From: Prosopocoilus inquinatus
Taxonomy: Eukaryota; Arthropoda; Insecta; Coleoptera; Lucanidae
Assembly (NCBI GenBank): GCA_036172665.1
Contig: JAYKNF010000028.1
Coordinates: forward strand, 1-64,000
Length of the DNA: 64,000 bases
Direction: 5' to 3'
The notes below the pieces were generated by a model that worked only from the letters and a program-made list of their open reading frames with translations, was not told the origin of the DNA and searched no databases. This document shows positions 14,662 to 26,849 of the stretch, one piece after another. How positions within the stretch are numbered: the first letter of the stretch is position 1; each line of letters starts with the position of its first letter. The position numbers and the translations under genes are program-made.

Positions 14662-17600
14662 GCGTCCGAGAACTTCGTATCTCACTTCAGAGTTACTGGA
14701 GTCCATCGAAACGTCAAATAACATGATAGATGAGTAAGGATCGATTAGATACATCACAGGAACAACGCTAATGCGTGTTGTTTCGTTTTAAACTATTTCC
14801 AGCTCCTGCTGCGTCCAAAAACTTTGTATCTCACATCAGACTTACTGGAGTCCATCCAAACGTCAAATAACATGTTAGATAAGTAAGGATCGCTTAGATA
14901 CATCACAGGAACAACGCTAATACGTGTTGTTTCGTTCAAAACTATTTCCAGCTACTGCTGCGTCCGAGAACATTTTATCTCACATCACAGTTACTGGAGT
15001 CCATCCAAACGTCAAATAACATGCTAGATAAGTAAGGATCTATTAGATACATCACAGGAACAACGCTAATACGTGTTGTTTCGTTCAAAACTATTTCCAG
15101 CTTCTGCTGCGTCCGAGAACTTTGTATCTCACATCAGAGTTACTTTAGTTCATTCAAACGTCAAATAACATGCTAGATAAGTAAGGATCTATTAGATACA
15201 TCACAGGAACAACGCTAATACGTGTTGTTTCGTTTAAAACTATTTCCAGCTCCTGCTGCGTCCAAGAACTTCGTATCTCACATCAGAATTACTGGAGTCC
15301 ATCCAAACGTCAAATAACATGTTAGATAAGTAAGGATCGCTTAGATACAATACACCAACAACGCTAATACGTGCTGTTTCTTTCAAAACTATTTCCAGCT
15401 ACTGCTGCGTCCGAGAACTTCGTATCTCACTTCAGAGTTACTGGAGTACATCGAAACGTCAAATAACATGATAGATGAGTAAGGATCGATTAGATACATC
15501 ACAGGAACAACGCTAATGCGTGTTGTTTCGTTTTAAGCTATTTCCAGCTCCTGCTGCGTCCAAAAACTTTGTATCTCACATCAGACTTACTGGAGTCCAT
15601 CCAAACGTCAAATAACATGTTAGATAAGTAAGGATCGCTTAGATACATCACAGGAACAACGCTAATACGTGTTGTTTCGTTCAAAACTATTTCCAGCTAC
15701 TGCTGCGTCCGAGAACTTTTTATCTCACATCAGAGTTACTGGAGTCCATCCAAACGTCAAATAACATGCTAGATAAGTAAGGATCTATTAGATACATCAC
15801 AGGAACAACGCTAATACGTGTTGTTTCGTTCAAAACTATTTCCAGCTACTGCTGCGTCCGAGAACTTTTTATCTCACATCAGACTTACTGGAGTCCATCC
15901 AAACGTCAAATAACATGTTAAATAAGTAAGGATCGCTTAGATACAATACAGGAACAACGCTAATACGTGTTGTTTCGTTCAAAACTATTTCCAGCTACTG
16001 CTGCTTCCGAGAACTTCGTATCTCACTTCAGAGTTACTGGAGTCCATCGAAACGTCAAATAACATGATAGATGAGTAAGGATCGATTAGATACATCACAG
16101 GAACAACGCTAATGCGTGTTGTTTCATTTAAAACTATTTGCAGCTTCTGCTGCGTCCGAAAATTTCGTATCTCACATCAGAGTTACTGGAGTCCATCGAA
16201 AAGTCAAATAACATAGTAGATAAGTAAGGATCGATTAGATACATCACAGGAACAACGCTAATACGTGTTGTTTCGTTCAAAACTATTTCCAGCTTCTGCT
16301 GCGTCCGAGAACTTTGTATCTCACATCAGAGTTACTTTAGTCCATTCAAACGTCAAATAACATGCTAGATAAGTAAGGATCTATTAGATACATCACAGGA
16401 ACAACGCTAATACGTGTTGTTTCGTTTAAAACTATTTCCAGCTCCTGCTGCGTCCAAGAACTTCGTATCTCACATCAGAATTACTAGAGTCCATCGAAAC
16501 GTCAAATAACATGATAGATGAGTAAGGATCGATCAGATACATCACAGGAACAACGCTAATGCGTGTTGTTTCGTTTAAAACTATTTCCAGCTTCTGCTGC
16601 GTCCGAAAATTTCGTATCTCGCATCAGAGTTACTGGAGTCCATCGAAACGTCAAATAACATAGTAGATAAGTAAGGATCGATTAGATACATCACAGGAAC
16701 AACGCTAATGCGTGTTGTTTCGTTTAAAACTATTTCCAGCTCCTGCTGCGTCCAAAAACTTTGTATCTCACATCAGAGTTACTGGAGTATATCCAAACGT
16801 AAAATAACATGATAGATGAGTAAGGATCGATTAGATACATCACAGGAACATAGCTAATGCGAGTTGTTTCGTTTAAAACCATTTCCAGCTTCTGCTGCGT
16901 CCGAGAACTTCGTATCTCACTTCAGAGTTACTGGAGTCCATCGAAACGTCAAATATCATGATAGATGAGTAAGGATCGATTAGATACATCACAGGAACAA
17001 CGCTAATGCGTGTTGTATCGTTTTAAACTATTTCCAGCTCCTGCTGCGTCCAAAAACTTTGTATCTCACATCAGACTTACTGGAGTCCATCCAAACGTCA
17101 AATAACATGTTAGATAAGTAAGGATCGCTTAGATACATCACAGGAACAACGCTAATACGTGTTGTTTCGTTCAAAACTATTTCCAGCTACTGCTGCGTCC
17201 GAGAACATTTTATCTCACATCACAGTTACTGGAGTCCATCCAAACGTCAAATAACATGCTAGATAAGTAAGGATCTATTAGATACATCACAGGAACAACG
17301 CTAATACGTGTTGTTTCGTTCAAAACTATTTCCAGCTTCTGCTGCGTCCGAGAACTTTGTATCTCACATCAGAGTTACTTTAGTCCATTCAAACGTCAAA
17401 TAACATGCTAGATAAGTAAGGATCTATTAGATACATCACAGGAACAACGCTAATACGTGTTGTTTCGTTTAAAACTATTTCCAGCTCCTGCTGCGTCCAA
17501 GAACTTCGTATCTCACATCAGAATTACTGGAGTCCATCCAAACGTCAAATAACATGTTAGATAAGTAAGGATCGCTTAGATACAATACACCAACAACGCT

Positions 17601-20600
17601 AATACGTGCTGTTTCTTTCAAAACTATTTCCAGCTACTGCTGCGTCCGAGAACTTCGTATCTCACTTCAGAGTTACTGGAGTACATCGAAACGTCAAATA
17701 ACATGATAGATGAGTAAGGATCGATTAGATACATCACAGGAACAACGCTAATGCGTGTTGTTTCGTTTTAAGCTATTTCCAGCTCCTGCTGCGTCCAAAA
17801 ACTTTGTATCTCACATCAGACTTACTGGAGTCCATCCAAACGTCAAATAACATGTTAGATAAGTAAGGATCGCTTAGATACATCACAGGAACAACGCTAA
17901 TACGTGTTGTTTCGTTCAAAACTATTTCCAGCTACTGCTGCGTCCGAGAACTTTTTATCTCACATCAGAGTTACTGGAGTCCATCCAAACGTCAAATAAC
18001 ATGCTAGATAAGTAAGGATCTATTAGATACATCACAGGAACAACGCTAATACGTGTTGTTTCGTTCAAAACTATTTCCAGCTACTGCTGCGTCCGAGAAC
18101 TTTTTATCTCACATCAGACTTACTGGAGTCCATCCAAACGTCAAATAACATGTTAAATAAGTAAGGATCGCTTAGATACAATACAGGAACAACGCTAATA
18201 CGTGTTGTTTCGTTCAAAACTATTTCCAGCTACTGCTGCTTCCGAGAACTTCGTATCTCACTTCAGAGTTACTGGAGTCCATCGAAACGTCAAATAACAT
18301 GATAGATGAGTAAGGATCGATTAGATACATCACAGGAACAACGCTAATGCGTGTTGTTTCATTTAAAACTATTTGCAGCTTCTGCTGCGTCCGAAAATTT
18401 CGTATCTCACATCAGAGTTACTGGAGTCCATCGAAAAGTCAAATAACATAGTAGATAAGTAAGGATCGATTAGATACATCACAGGAACAACGCTAATACG
18501 TGTTGTTTCGTTCAAAACTATTTCCAGCTTCTGCTGCGTCCGAGAACTTTGTATCTCACATCAGAGTTACTTTAGTCCATTCAAACGTCAAATAACATGC
18601 TAGATAAGTAAGGATCTATTAGATACATCACAGGAACAACGCTAATACGTGTTGTTTCGTTTAAAACTATTTCCAGCTCCTGCTGCGTCCAAGAACTTCG
18701 TATCTCACATCAGAATTACTAGAGTCCATCGAAACGTCAAATAACATGATAGATGAGTAAGGATCGATCAGATACATCACAGGAACAACGCTAATGCGTG
18801 TTGTTTCGTTTAAAACTATTTCCAGCTTCTGCTGCGTCCGAAAATTTCGTATCTCGCATCAGAGTTACTGGAGTCCATCGAAACGTCAAATAACATAGTA
18901 GATAAGTAAGGATCGATTAGATACATCACAGGAACAACGCTAATGCGTGTTGTTTCGTTTAAAACTATTTCCAGCTCCTGCTGCGTCCAAAAACTTTGTA
19001 TCTCACATCAGAGTTACTGGAGTATATCCAAACGTAAAATAACATGATAGATGAGTAAGGATCGATTAGATACATCACAGGAACATAGCTAATGCGAGTT
19101 GTTTCGTTTAAAACCATTTCCAGCTTCTGCTGCGTCCGAGAACTTCGTATCTCACTTCAGAGTTACTGGAGTCCATCGAAACGTCAAATATCATGATAGA
19201 TGAGTAAGGATCGATTAGATACATCACAGGAACAACGCTAATGCGTGTTGTATCGTTTTAAACTATTTCCAGCTCCTGCTGCGTCCAAAAACTTTGTATC
19301 TCACATCAGACTTACTGGAGTCCATCCAAACGTCAAATAACATGTTAGATAAGTAAGGATCGCTTAGATACATCACAGGAACAACGCTAATACGTGTTGT
19401 TTCGTTCAAAACTATTTCCAGCTACTGCTGCGTCCGAGAACATTTTATCTCACATCACAGTTACTGGAGTCCATCCAAACGTCAAATAACATGCTAGATA
19501 AGTAAGGATCTATTAGATACATCACAGGAACAACGCTAATACGTGTTGTTTCGTTCAAAACTATTTCCAGCTTCTGCTGCGTCCGAGAACTTTGTATCTC
19601 ACATCAGAGTTACTTTAGTCCATTCAAACGTCAAATAACATGCTAGATAAGTAAGGATCTATTAGATACATCACAGGAACAACGCTAATACGTGTTGTTT
19701 CGTTTAAAACTATTTCCAGCTCCTGCTGCGTCCAAGAACTTCGTATCTCACATCAGAATTACTGGAGTCCATCCAAACGTCAAATAACATGTTAGATAAG
19801 TAAGGATCGCTTAGATACAATACACAAACAACGCTAATACGTGTTGTTTCGTTCAAAACTATTTCCAGCTACTGCTGCGTCCGAGAACTTCGTATCTCAC
19901 TTCAGAGTTACTGGAGTCCATCGAAACGTCAAATAACATGATAGATGAGTAAGGATCGATTAGATACATCACAGGAACAACGCTAATGCGTGTTGTTTCG
20001 TTTTAAACTATTTCCAGCTCCTGCTGCGTCCAAAAACTTTGTATCTCACATCAGACTTACTGGAGTCCATCCAAACGTCAAATAACATGTTAGATAAGTA
20101 AGGATCTCTTAGAAACATCACAGGAACAACGCTAATACGTGTTGTATCGTTCAAAACTATTTCCAGCTACTGCTGCGTCCGAGAACTTTTTATCTCATAT
20201 CAGAGTTACTGGAGTCCATCCAAACGTCAAATAACATGCTAGATAAGTAAGGATCTATTAGATACATCACAGGAACAACGCTAATACGTGTTGTTTCGTT
20301 CAAAACTATTTCCAGCTACTGCTGCGTCCGAGAACTTTTTATCTCACATCAGACTTACTGGAGTCCATCCAAACGTCAAATAACATGTTAAATAAGTAAG
20401 GATCGCTTAGATACAATACAGGAACAACGCTAATACGTGTTGTTTCGTTCAAAACTATTTCCAGCTACTGCTGCGTCCGAGAACTTCGTATCTCACTTGA
20501 GAGTTACTGGAGTCCATCGAAACGTCAAATAACATGATAGATGAGTAAGGATCGATTAGATACATCACAGGAACAACGCTAATGCGTGTTGTTTCATTTA

Positions 20601-21330
20601 AAACTATTTGCAGCTTCTGCTGCGTCCGAAAATTTCGTATCTCACATCAGAGTTACTGGAGTCCATCGAAAAGTCAAATAACATAGTAGATAAGTAAGGA
20701 TCGATTAGATACATCACAGGAACAACGCTAATACGTGTTGTTTCGTTCAAAACTATTTCCAGCTTCTGCTGCGTCCGAGAACTTTGTATCTCACATCAGA
20801 GTTACTTTAGTCCATTCAAACGTCAAATAACATGCTAGATAAGTAAGGATCTATTAGATACATCACAGGAACAACGCTAATACGTGTTGTCTCGTTTAAA
20901 ACTATTTCCAGCTCCTGCTGCGTCCAAGAACTTCGTATCTCACATCAGAATTACTAGAGTCCATCGAAACGTCAAGTAACATGATAGATGAGTAAGGATC
21001 GATCAGATACATCACAGGAACAACGCTAATGCGTGTTGTTTCGTTTAAAACTATTTCCAGCTTCTGCTGCGTCCGAAAATTTCGTATCTCACATCAGAGT
21101 TACTGGAGTCCATCGAAACGTCAAATAACATAGTAGATAAGTAAGGATCGATTAGATACATCACAGGAACAACGCTAATGCGTGTTGTTTCGTTTAAAAC
21201 TATTTCCAGCTCCTGCTGCGTCCAAAAACTTTGTATCTCACATCAGAGTTACTGGAGTCCATCCAAACGTAAAATAACATGATAGATGAGTAAGGATCGA
21301 TTAGATACATCACAGGAACATAGCTAATGC
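14662..21330. repeat. 15-monomer higher-order repeat (2,235 bp unit, three copies)
   Basis: Copies run about 14,662-16,896, 16,897-19,131 and 19,132-21,330. GAACATTTTATC variants lie at 14,971, 17,206 and 19,441 (counted from CATTTTATC), exactly 2,235 apart. TACAATACAC occurs at 15,346, 17,581 and 19,816, again 2,235 apart. Copies 1 and 2 are nearly identical, sharing rare changes such as GTGCTGTTTCTTTC and GGAGTACATCG, while copy 3 has the commoner base there. The third copy departs from the pattern near 21,330, where GCGAG is replaced by GCGTG. Confidence 0.92.
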
Positions 21331-22416
21331 GTGTTGTTCCGTTTAAAACTATTTCCAGCTTCTGCTGCGTCCGAAAACGTCGTATCTAACATCAGAGTTA
21401 CTTTAGTCCATCGAAACGACAAATAACATGATAGATAAGTAAGGATCGATTAGATACAGCACAGGAACAACGCTAATACGTGTTGTTTCGTTTAAAACTA
21501 TTTCCAGCTTAAGCTGCGTCCGAGAACTTCGTATCTCACTTCAGAGTTACTGGAGTCCATCGAAACGTCAAATAACATGATAGATGAGTAAGGATCGATT
21601 AGATACATCACAGGAACAACGCTAATGCGTGTTGTTTCGTTTAAAACTATTTCCAGCTCCTGCTGCGTCCAAAAACTTTGTATCTCACATCAGAGTTACT
21701 GGAGTCCATCCAAACGTAAAATAACATGATAGATGAGTAAGGATCGATTAGATACATCACAGGAACATCGCTAATGCGTGTTGTTTCGTTTAAAACTGTT
21801 TCCAGCTTCTGCTGCGTCCGAAAATTTCGTATCTCACATCATAGTTAATGGAGTCCATCGAAACGTCAAATAACATAGTAGATGTGTAAGGATCGATTAG
21901 ATACATCACAGGAACAACGCTAATACGTGTTGTTTCGTTTAAAACTATTTCCAGCTTCTGCTGCGTCCGAAAACGTCGTATCTAACATCAGAGTTACTTT
22001 AGTCCATCGAAACGACAAATAACATGATAGATAAGTAAGGATCGATTAGATACAGCACAGGAACAACGCTAATGCGTGTTGTTTCGTTTAAAACTATTTC
22101 CAGCTTCTGCTGCGTCCGAAAATTTCGTATCTCACATCAGAGTTACTGGAGTCCATCGAAACGTCAAATAACATAGTAGATAAGTAAGGATCGATTAGAT
22201 ACATCACAGGAACATAGCTAATGCGTGTTGTTTCGTTTAAAACTATTTCCAGCTTCTGCTGCGTCCGAAAATTTCGTATCTCACATCAGAATTACTAGAG
22301 TCCGTCGAAACGTCAAATAACATGATAGATGAGTAAGGATCGATTAGATACATCACAGGAACAACGCTAATGCGTGTTGTTTCATTTAAAACTATTTGCA
22401 GCTTCTGCTGCGTCCG

Positions 22417-22421
22417 ATAAA
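22417..22421. other. 1-bp insertion giving a 150-bp monomer
   Basis: The stretch reads CGTCCGATAAACTTTG where other monomers have CGTCCGAGAACTTTG or CGTCCGATAACTTTT, so one extra A is present. Monomer starts shift from 1+149k to 2+149k after this point. Because 150 is a multiple of three, the frame is kept across this monomer, which opens a minus-strand frame of 87 codons. Confidence 0.85.
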
Positions 22422-23013
22422 CTTTGTATCTCACATCAGAGTTTCTGGAGTCCATCCAAACGTCAAATAACAGGATAGATGAGTAAGGATCGATTAGATA
22501 CATCACAGGAACAACGCTAATACGTGTTGTTTCGTTTAAAACTATTTCCAGCTCCTGCTGCGTCCAAAAACTTCGTATCTCACATCAGAATTACTAGAGT
22601 CCATCGAAACGTCAAATAACATGATAGATGAGTAAGGATCGATTAGATACATCACAGGAACAACGCTAATGCGTGTTGTTTCGTTTAAAACTATTTCCAG
22701 CTTCTGCTGCGTCCGAAAATTTCGTATCTCACTTCAGAGTTACTGGAGTCCATCGAAACTTCAAATAACATAGTAGATAAGTAAGGATCGATTAGATACA
22801 TCACAGGAACAACGCTAATGCGTGTTGTTTCGTTTAAAACTATTTCCAGATTCTGCTGCGTCCGAAAATTTCGTATCTCACATCATAGTTAATGGAGTCC
22901 ATCGAAACGTCAAATAACATGATAGATGAGTAAGGATCGATTAGATACATCACAGGAACAACGCTAATGCGTGTTGTTTCATTTAAAACTATTTGCAGCT
23001 TCTGCTGCGTCCG

Positions 23014-23018
23014 ATAAA
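23014..23018. other. Second copy of the same 1-bp insertion
   Basis: The same CGTCCGATAAACTTTG form occurs 597 bp after the first one, moving the monomer phase to +2. Sharing of the insertion marks the two surrounding 4-monomer stretches as duplicates. Confidence 0.85.
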
Positions 23019-24147
23019 CTTTGTATCTCACATCAGAGTTACTGGAGTCCATCCAAACGTCAAATAACATGATAGATGAGTAAGGATCGACTAGATACAT
23101 CACAGGAACATAGCTAATGCGTGTTGTTTCGTTTTAAACTATTTCCAGCTTCTGCTGCGTCCAAAAACTTCGTATCTCACATCAGAATTACTAGAGTCCA
23201 TCGAAACGTCAAATAACATGATGGATGAGTAAGGATCGATTAGATACATCACAGGAACAACGCTAATGCCTGTTGTTTCGTTTAAAACTATTTCCAGCTT
23301 CTGCTGCGTCCGAAAATTTCGTATCTCACTTCAGAGTTACTGGAGTCCATCGAAACGTCAAATAACATAGTAGATAAGTAAGGATCGATTAGATACATCA
23401 CAGGAACAACGCTAATACGTGTTGTTTCGTTCAAAACTATTTCCAGCTTCTGCTGCGTCCGAGAACTTTGTATCTCACATCAGAGTTACTTTAGTCCATT
23501 CAAACGTCAAATAACATGCTAGATAATTAAGGATCTATTAGATACATCACAGGAACAACGCTAATATGTGTTGTTTCGTTTAAAACTATTTCCAGCTCCT
23601 GCTGCGTCCAAAAACTTCGTATCTCACATGAGAGTTACTGGAGTCCATCGAAACGACAAATAACATGATAGATAAGTAAGGATCGATTAGATACAGCACA
23701 GGAACAACGCTAATACGTGTTGTTTCGTTTAAAACTATTTCCAGCTTCTGCTGCGTCCGAAAATTTCGTATCTCACATCAGAGTTACTGGAGTCCATCGA
23801 AATGTCAAATAACATAGTAGATAAGTAAGGATCGATTAGATACATCACAGGAACAACGCTAATACGTGTTGTTTCCTTCAAAACTATTTCCAGCTTCTGC
23901 TGCGTCCGAGAACTTTGTATCTCACATCAGAGTTACTTTAGTCCATTCAAACGTCAAATAGCATGCCAGATAAGTAAGGATCTATTAGATACATCACAGG
24001 AACAACGCTAATACGTGTTGTTTCGTTTAAAACTATTTCCAGCTCCTGTTGCGCCCAAAAACTTCGTATCTCTCATCAGAATTACTAGAGTCCATCGAAA
24101 CGTCAAATAATATGATAGATGAGTAAGGATCGATTAGATACATCACA

Positions 24148-24173
24148 GGAACAACGCTAATGCGTGTTGTTTC
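24148..24173. other. Imperfect inverted repeat present in nearly every monomer (shown in the representative copy)
   Basis: The left arm GGAACAAC (monomer 8-15) and right arm GTTGTTTC (26-33) pair at 7 of 8 positions, plus one G·T, around a 10-base loop. In monomers with GCG at 22-24, the loop also contains CGC/GCG, which could extend pairing. The arms are retained in most copies. The commonest arm changes are at position 14 (T or G for A) and at positions 33-34 (CG to CA). The element could extrude as a small cruciform or act as a protein-binding dyad; neither is shown by sequence alone. Confidence 0.7.
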
Positions 24174-24186
24174 GTTTAAAACTATT
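24170..24186 (+). other. Weak CENP-B-box-like stretch (shown in the representative copy)
   Basis: Against the known 17-bp CENP-B core pattern NTTCGNNNNANNCGGGN, monomer positions 30-46 match TTCG, the central A and the C, but have TAT where GGG is needed: 6 of 9 essential positions. The stretch overlaps the right arm of the inverted repeat and the GTTTAAAAC palindrome. The match is too weak to claim CENP-B binding. It is recorded because it recurs throughout the array in a putative centromere-type satellite. Confidence 0.25.
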
Positions 24187-26849
24187 TCCAGCTTCTGCTG
24201 CGTCCGAAAATTTCGTATCTCACATCAGAGTTACTGGAGTCCATCGAAACGTCAAATAACATAGTAGATAAGTAAGGATCGATTAGATACATCACAGGAA
24301 CAACGCTAATGCGTGTTGTTTCGTATAAAACTATTTCCAGCTCCTGCTGCGTCCAAAAACTTTGTATCTCACATCAGAGTTACTGGAGTCCATCCAAACG
24401 TAAAATAACATGATAGATGAGTAAGGATCGATTAGATACATCACAGGAACAACGCTAATGCGTGTTGTTTCGTTTAAAACTATTTCCAGCTTCTGCTGCG
24501 TCCGAAAATTTCGTATCTCACATGAGAGTTACTGGAGTCCATCGAAACGTCAAATAACATGCTAGATAAGTAAGGATCGATTAGACACATCACAGGAACA
24601 ACGCTAATATGTGTTGTTTCGTTTAAAACTATTTCCAGCTGCTGCTGCGTCCGAAAACGTCGTATCTCACATCAGACTTACTGGAGTCCATCCAAACGTC
24701 AAATAACATGTTAGATAAATAAGGATCGTTTAGATACATCACAGGAACAACGCTAATACGTGTTGTTTCGTTCAAAACTATTTCCAGCTTCTGCTGTGTC
24801 CTAGAACTTTGTATCTCACATCAGATTTACTGGAGTCCGTCCAAACGTCAAATAACATGATAGATGAGTAAGGATCGATTAGATACATCACAGGAACAAC
24901 GCTAATATGTGTTGTTTCGTTTAAAACTATTTCCAGCTGCTGCTGCTTCCGAAAATTTCGTATCTCACATTAGAGTTACTGGAGTCCATCGAAACGTCAA
25001 ATAACATAGTAGCTAAGTAAGGATCGATTAGATACATCACAGGAACAACGCTAATACGTGTTGTTTCGTTCAAAACTATTTCCAGCTTCTGCTGCGTCCA
25101 AAAACTTTGTATCTCACATCAGAGTTACTGGAGTCCATCCAAACGTCAAATAACATGATAGATGAGTAAGGATCGATTAGATACATCACAGGAACAACGC
25201 TAATGCGTGTTGTTTCGTTTAAAACTATTTCCAGCTCCTGCTGCGTCCAAAAACTTTGTATCTCACATCAGACTTACTGGAGTCCATCCAAACTTCAAAT
25301 AACATGTTAGATAAGTAAGGATCGCTTAGATACATCACAGGAACAACGCTAATACGTGTTGTTTCGTTCAAAACTATTTCCAGCTTCTGCTGCATCCTAG
25401 AACTTTGTATCTCACATCAGAGTTACTGGAGTCCGTCCAAACGTCAAATAACATGATGGATGAGTAAGGATCGATTAGATACATCACAGGAACAACGCTA
25501 ATATGTGTTGTTTAGTTTAAAACTATTTCCAGCTGCTGTTGCGTCCGAAAATTTCGTATCTCACATTAGAGTTACTGGAGTCCATCGAAACGTCAAATAA
25601 CATAGTAGCTAAGTAAGGATCGATTAGATACATCACAGGAACAACGCTAATGCGTGTTGTTTCGTTCAAAACTATTTCCTGCTTCTGCTGCGTCCAAAAA
25701 CTTTGTATCTCACATCAGAGTTACTGGAGTCCATCCAAACGTAAAATAGCACGATAGATGAGTAAGGATCGATTAGATACATCACAGGAACAACGCTAAT
25801 ACCTGTTGTTTCGTTCAAAACTATTCCCAGCTTCTGCTGCGTCCGAGAACTTTGTATCTCACATCAGAGTTACTGGAGTCCATCCAAACGTCAAGTAACA
25901 TGATAGATGAGTAAGGATCGATTAGATACATCACAGGAACAACGCTAATACGTGTGGTTTCGTTTAAAACTATTTCCAGCTTCTGCTGCGTTCGAAAACT
26001 TCGTATCTCACATCAAAGTTACTGGAGTCCATCTAAACGTCAAATAACATGCTAGATAAATAAGGATCGTTTAGTTACATCACAGGAACAACGCTAATAC
26101 GTGTTGTTTCGTTCAAAACTATTTCCAGCTTCTGCAGCGTCCGATAACTTTTTATCTCACATCAGAGTTACTGGAGTCCGTCCAAACTTCAAATAACATG
26201 ATAGATGAGTAAGGATCGATTAGATACATCACAGGAACAACGCTAATACGTGTTGTTTCGTTTAAAACTATTTCTAGCTTCAGCTGCGTCCGAGAACTTC
26301 GTAACTCACATCAAAGTTACTGGAGTCCATCGAAACGCCAAATAACATGATAGATGAGTAAGGATCGATTGGATACATCACAGGAACAACGCTAATGCGT
26401 GTTGTTTCGTTTAAAACTATTTCCAGCTCCTGCTGCGTCCAAAAACTTCGTATCTCACATCAGAGTTACTAGAGTCCATCGAAACGTCAAATAACATGAT
26501 AGATGAGTAAGGATCGATTAGATACATCACAGGAACAACGCTAATGCGTGTTGTTTCATTTAAAACTATTTGCAGCTTCTGCTGCGTCCGAGAACTTTGT
26601 ATCTCACATCAGAGTTACTGGAGTCCATCCAAACGTCAAATAACATGATAGATGAGTAAGGATCGATTAGATACATCACAGGAACAACGCTAATACGTAT
26701 TGTTTCGTTTAAAACTATTTCCAGCTCCTGCTGCGTCCAAAAACTTCGTATCTCACATCAGAATTACTAGAGTCCATCGAATCGTCAAATAACATGATAG
26801 ATGAGTAAGGATCGATTAGATACATCACAGGAACAACGCTAATGCGTGT

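Larger units (their letters stand above)
24141..24289. repeat. Representative 149-bp monomer with motif map
   Basis: A convenient reference copy, exactly 149 bp. Hand count: A 48, C 30, G 28, T 43 (39% GC), with 9 CpG. Landmarks in monomer coordinates: start motif CATCACAGG at 1-9; imperfect inverted repeat 8-15/26-33; odd palindrome GTTTAAAAC at 34-42; variable block at 52-75 containing CGAAAATTTCG at 65-75; GTATCTCACATCA around 75-87; odd palindrome TGGAGTCCA at 95-103; GATC/ATCGAT at 137-143. Several hundred copies share the ATCGAT region, so ClaI-type cutting should give a 149-bp ladder. The length is close to one nucleosome core (147 bp). That is an observation, not evidence of phasing. 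Confidence 0.95.
21331..24550. repeat. Mixed-monomer zone with a diverged 4-monomer duplication
   Basis: About 21.6 monomers with AACATAGCTAATG variants near 21,330, 22,210 and 23,108. Two monomers carry the same 1-bp insertion and lie 597 bp apart (4 x 149 + 1), implying a 4-monomer duplication of about 22,202-22,797 onto 22,798-23,395 whose copies have since diverged. Private variants include an AGCTTAAGCT palindrome near 21,508 and ATAATTAAGG near 23,523. The minus-strand open frames at 22,243-22,506 and 22,840-23,103 fall here and are not genes. Confidence 0.75.

Noticed and set aside
22243..22506. 87-codon minus-strand open frame
   Set aside because: It lies wholly in satellite monomers, owes its length to a 1-bp insertion that keeps frame across a 150-bp monomer, contains the same peptide twice, and has no promoter, flanking gene or known domain.
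22840..23103. Second 87-codon minus-strand open frame
   Set aside because: It is the duplicate of the first, 597 bp away over the second 150-bp monomer, for the same reason. It is not a paralogous gene pair.
24170..24186. True CENP-B box
   Set aside because: The essential GGG is absent, with TAT in its place in the monomers read, so only a weak resemblance is reported.
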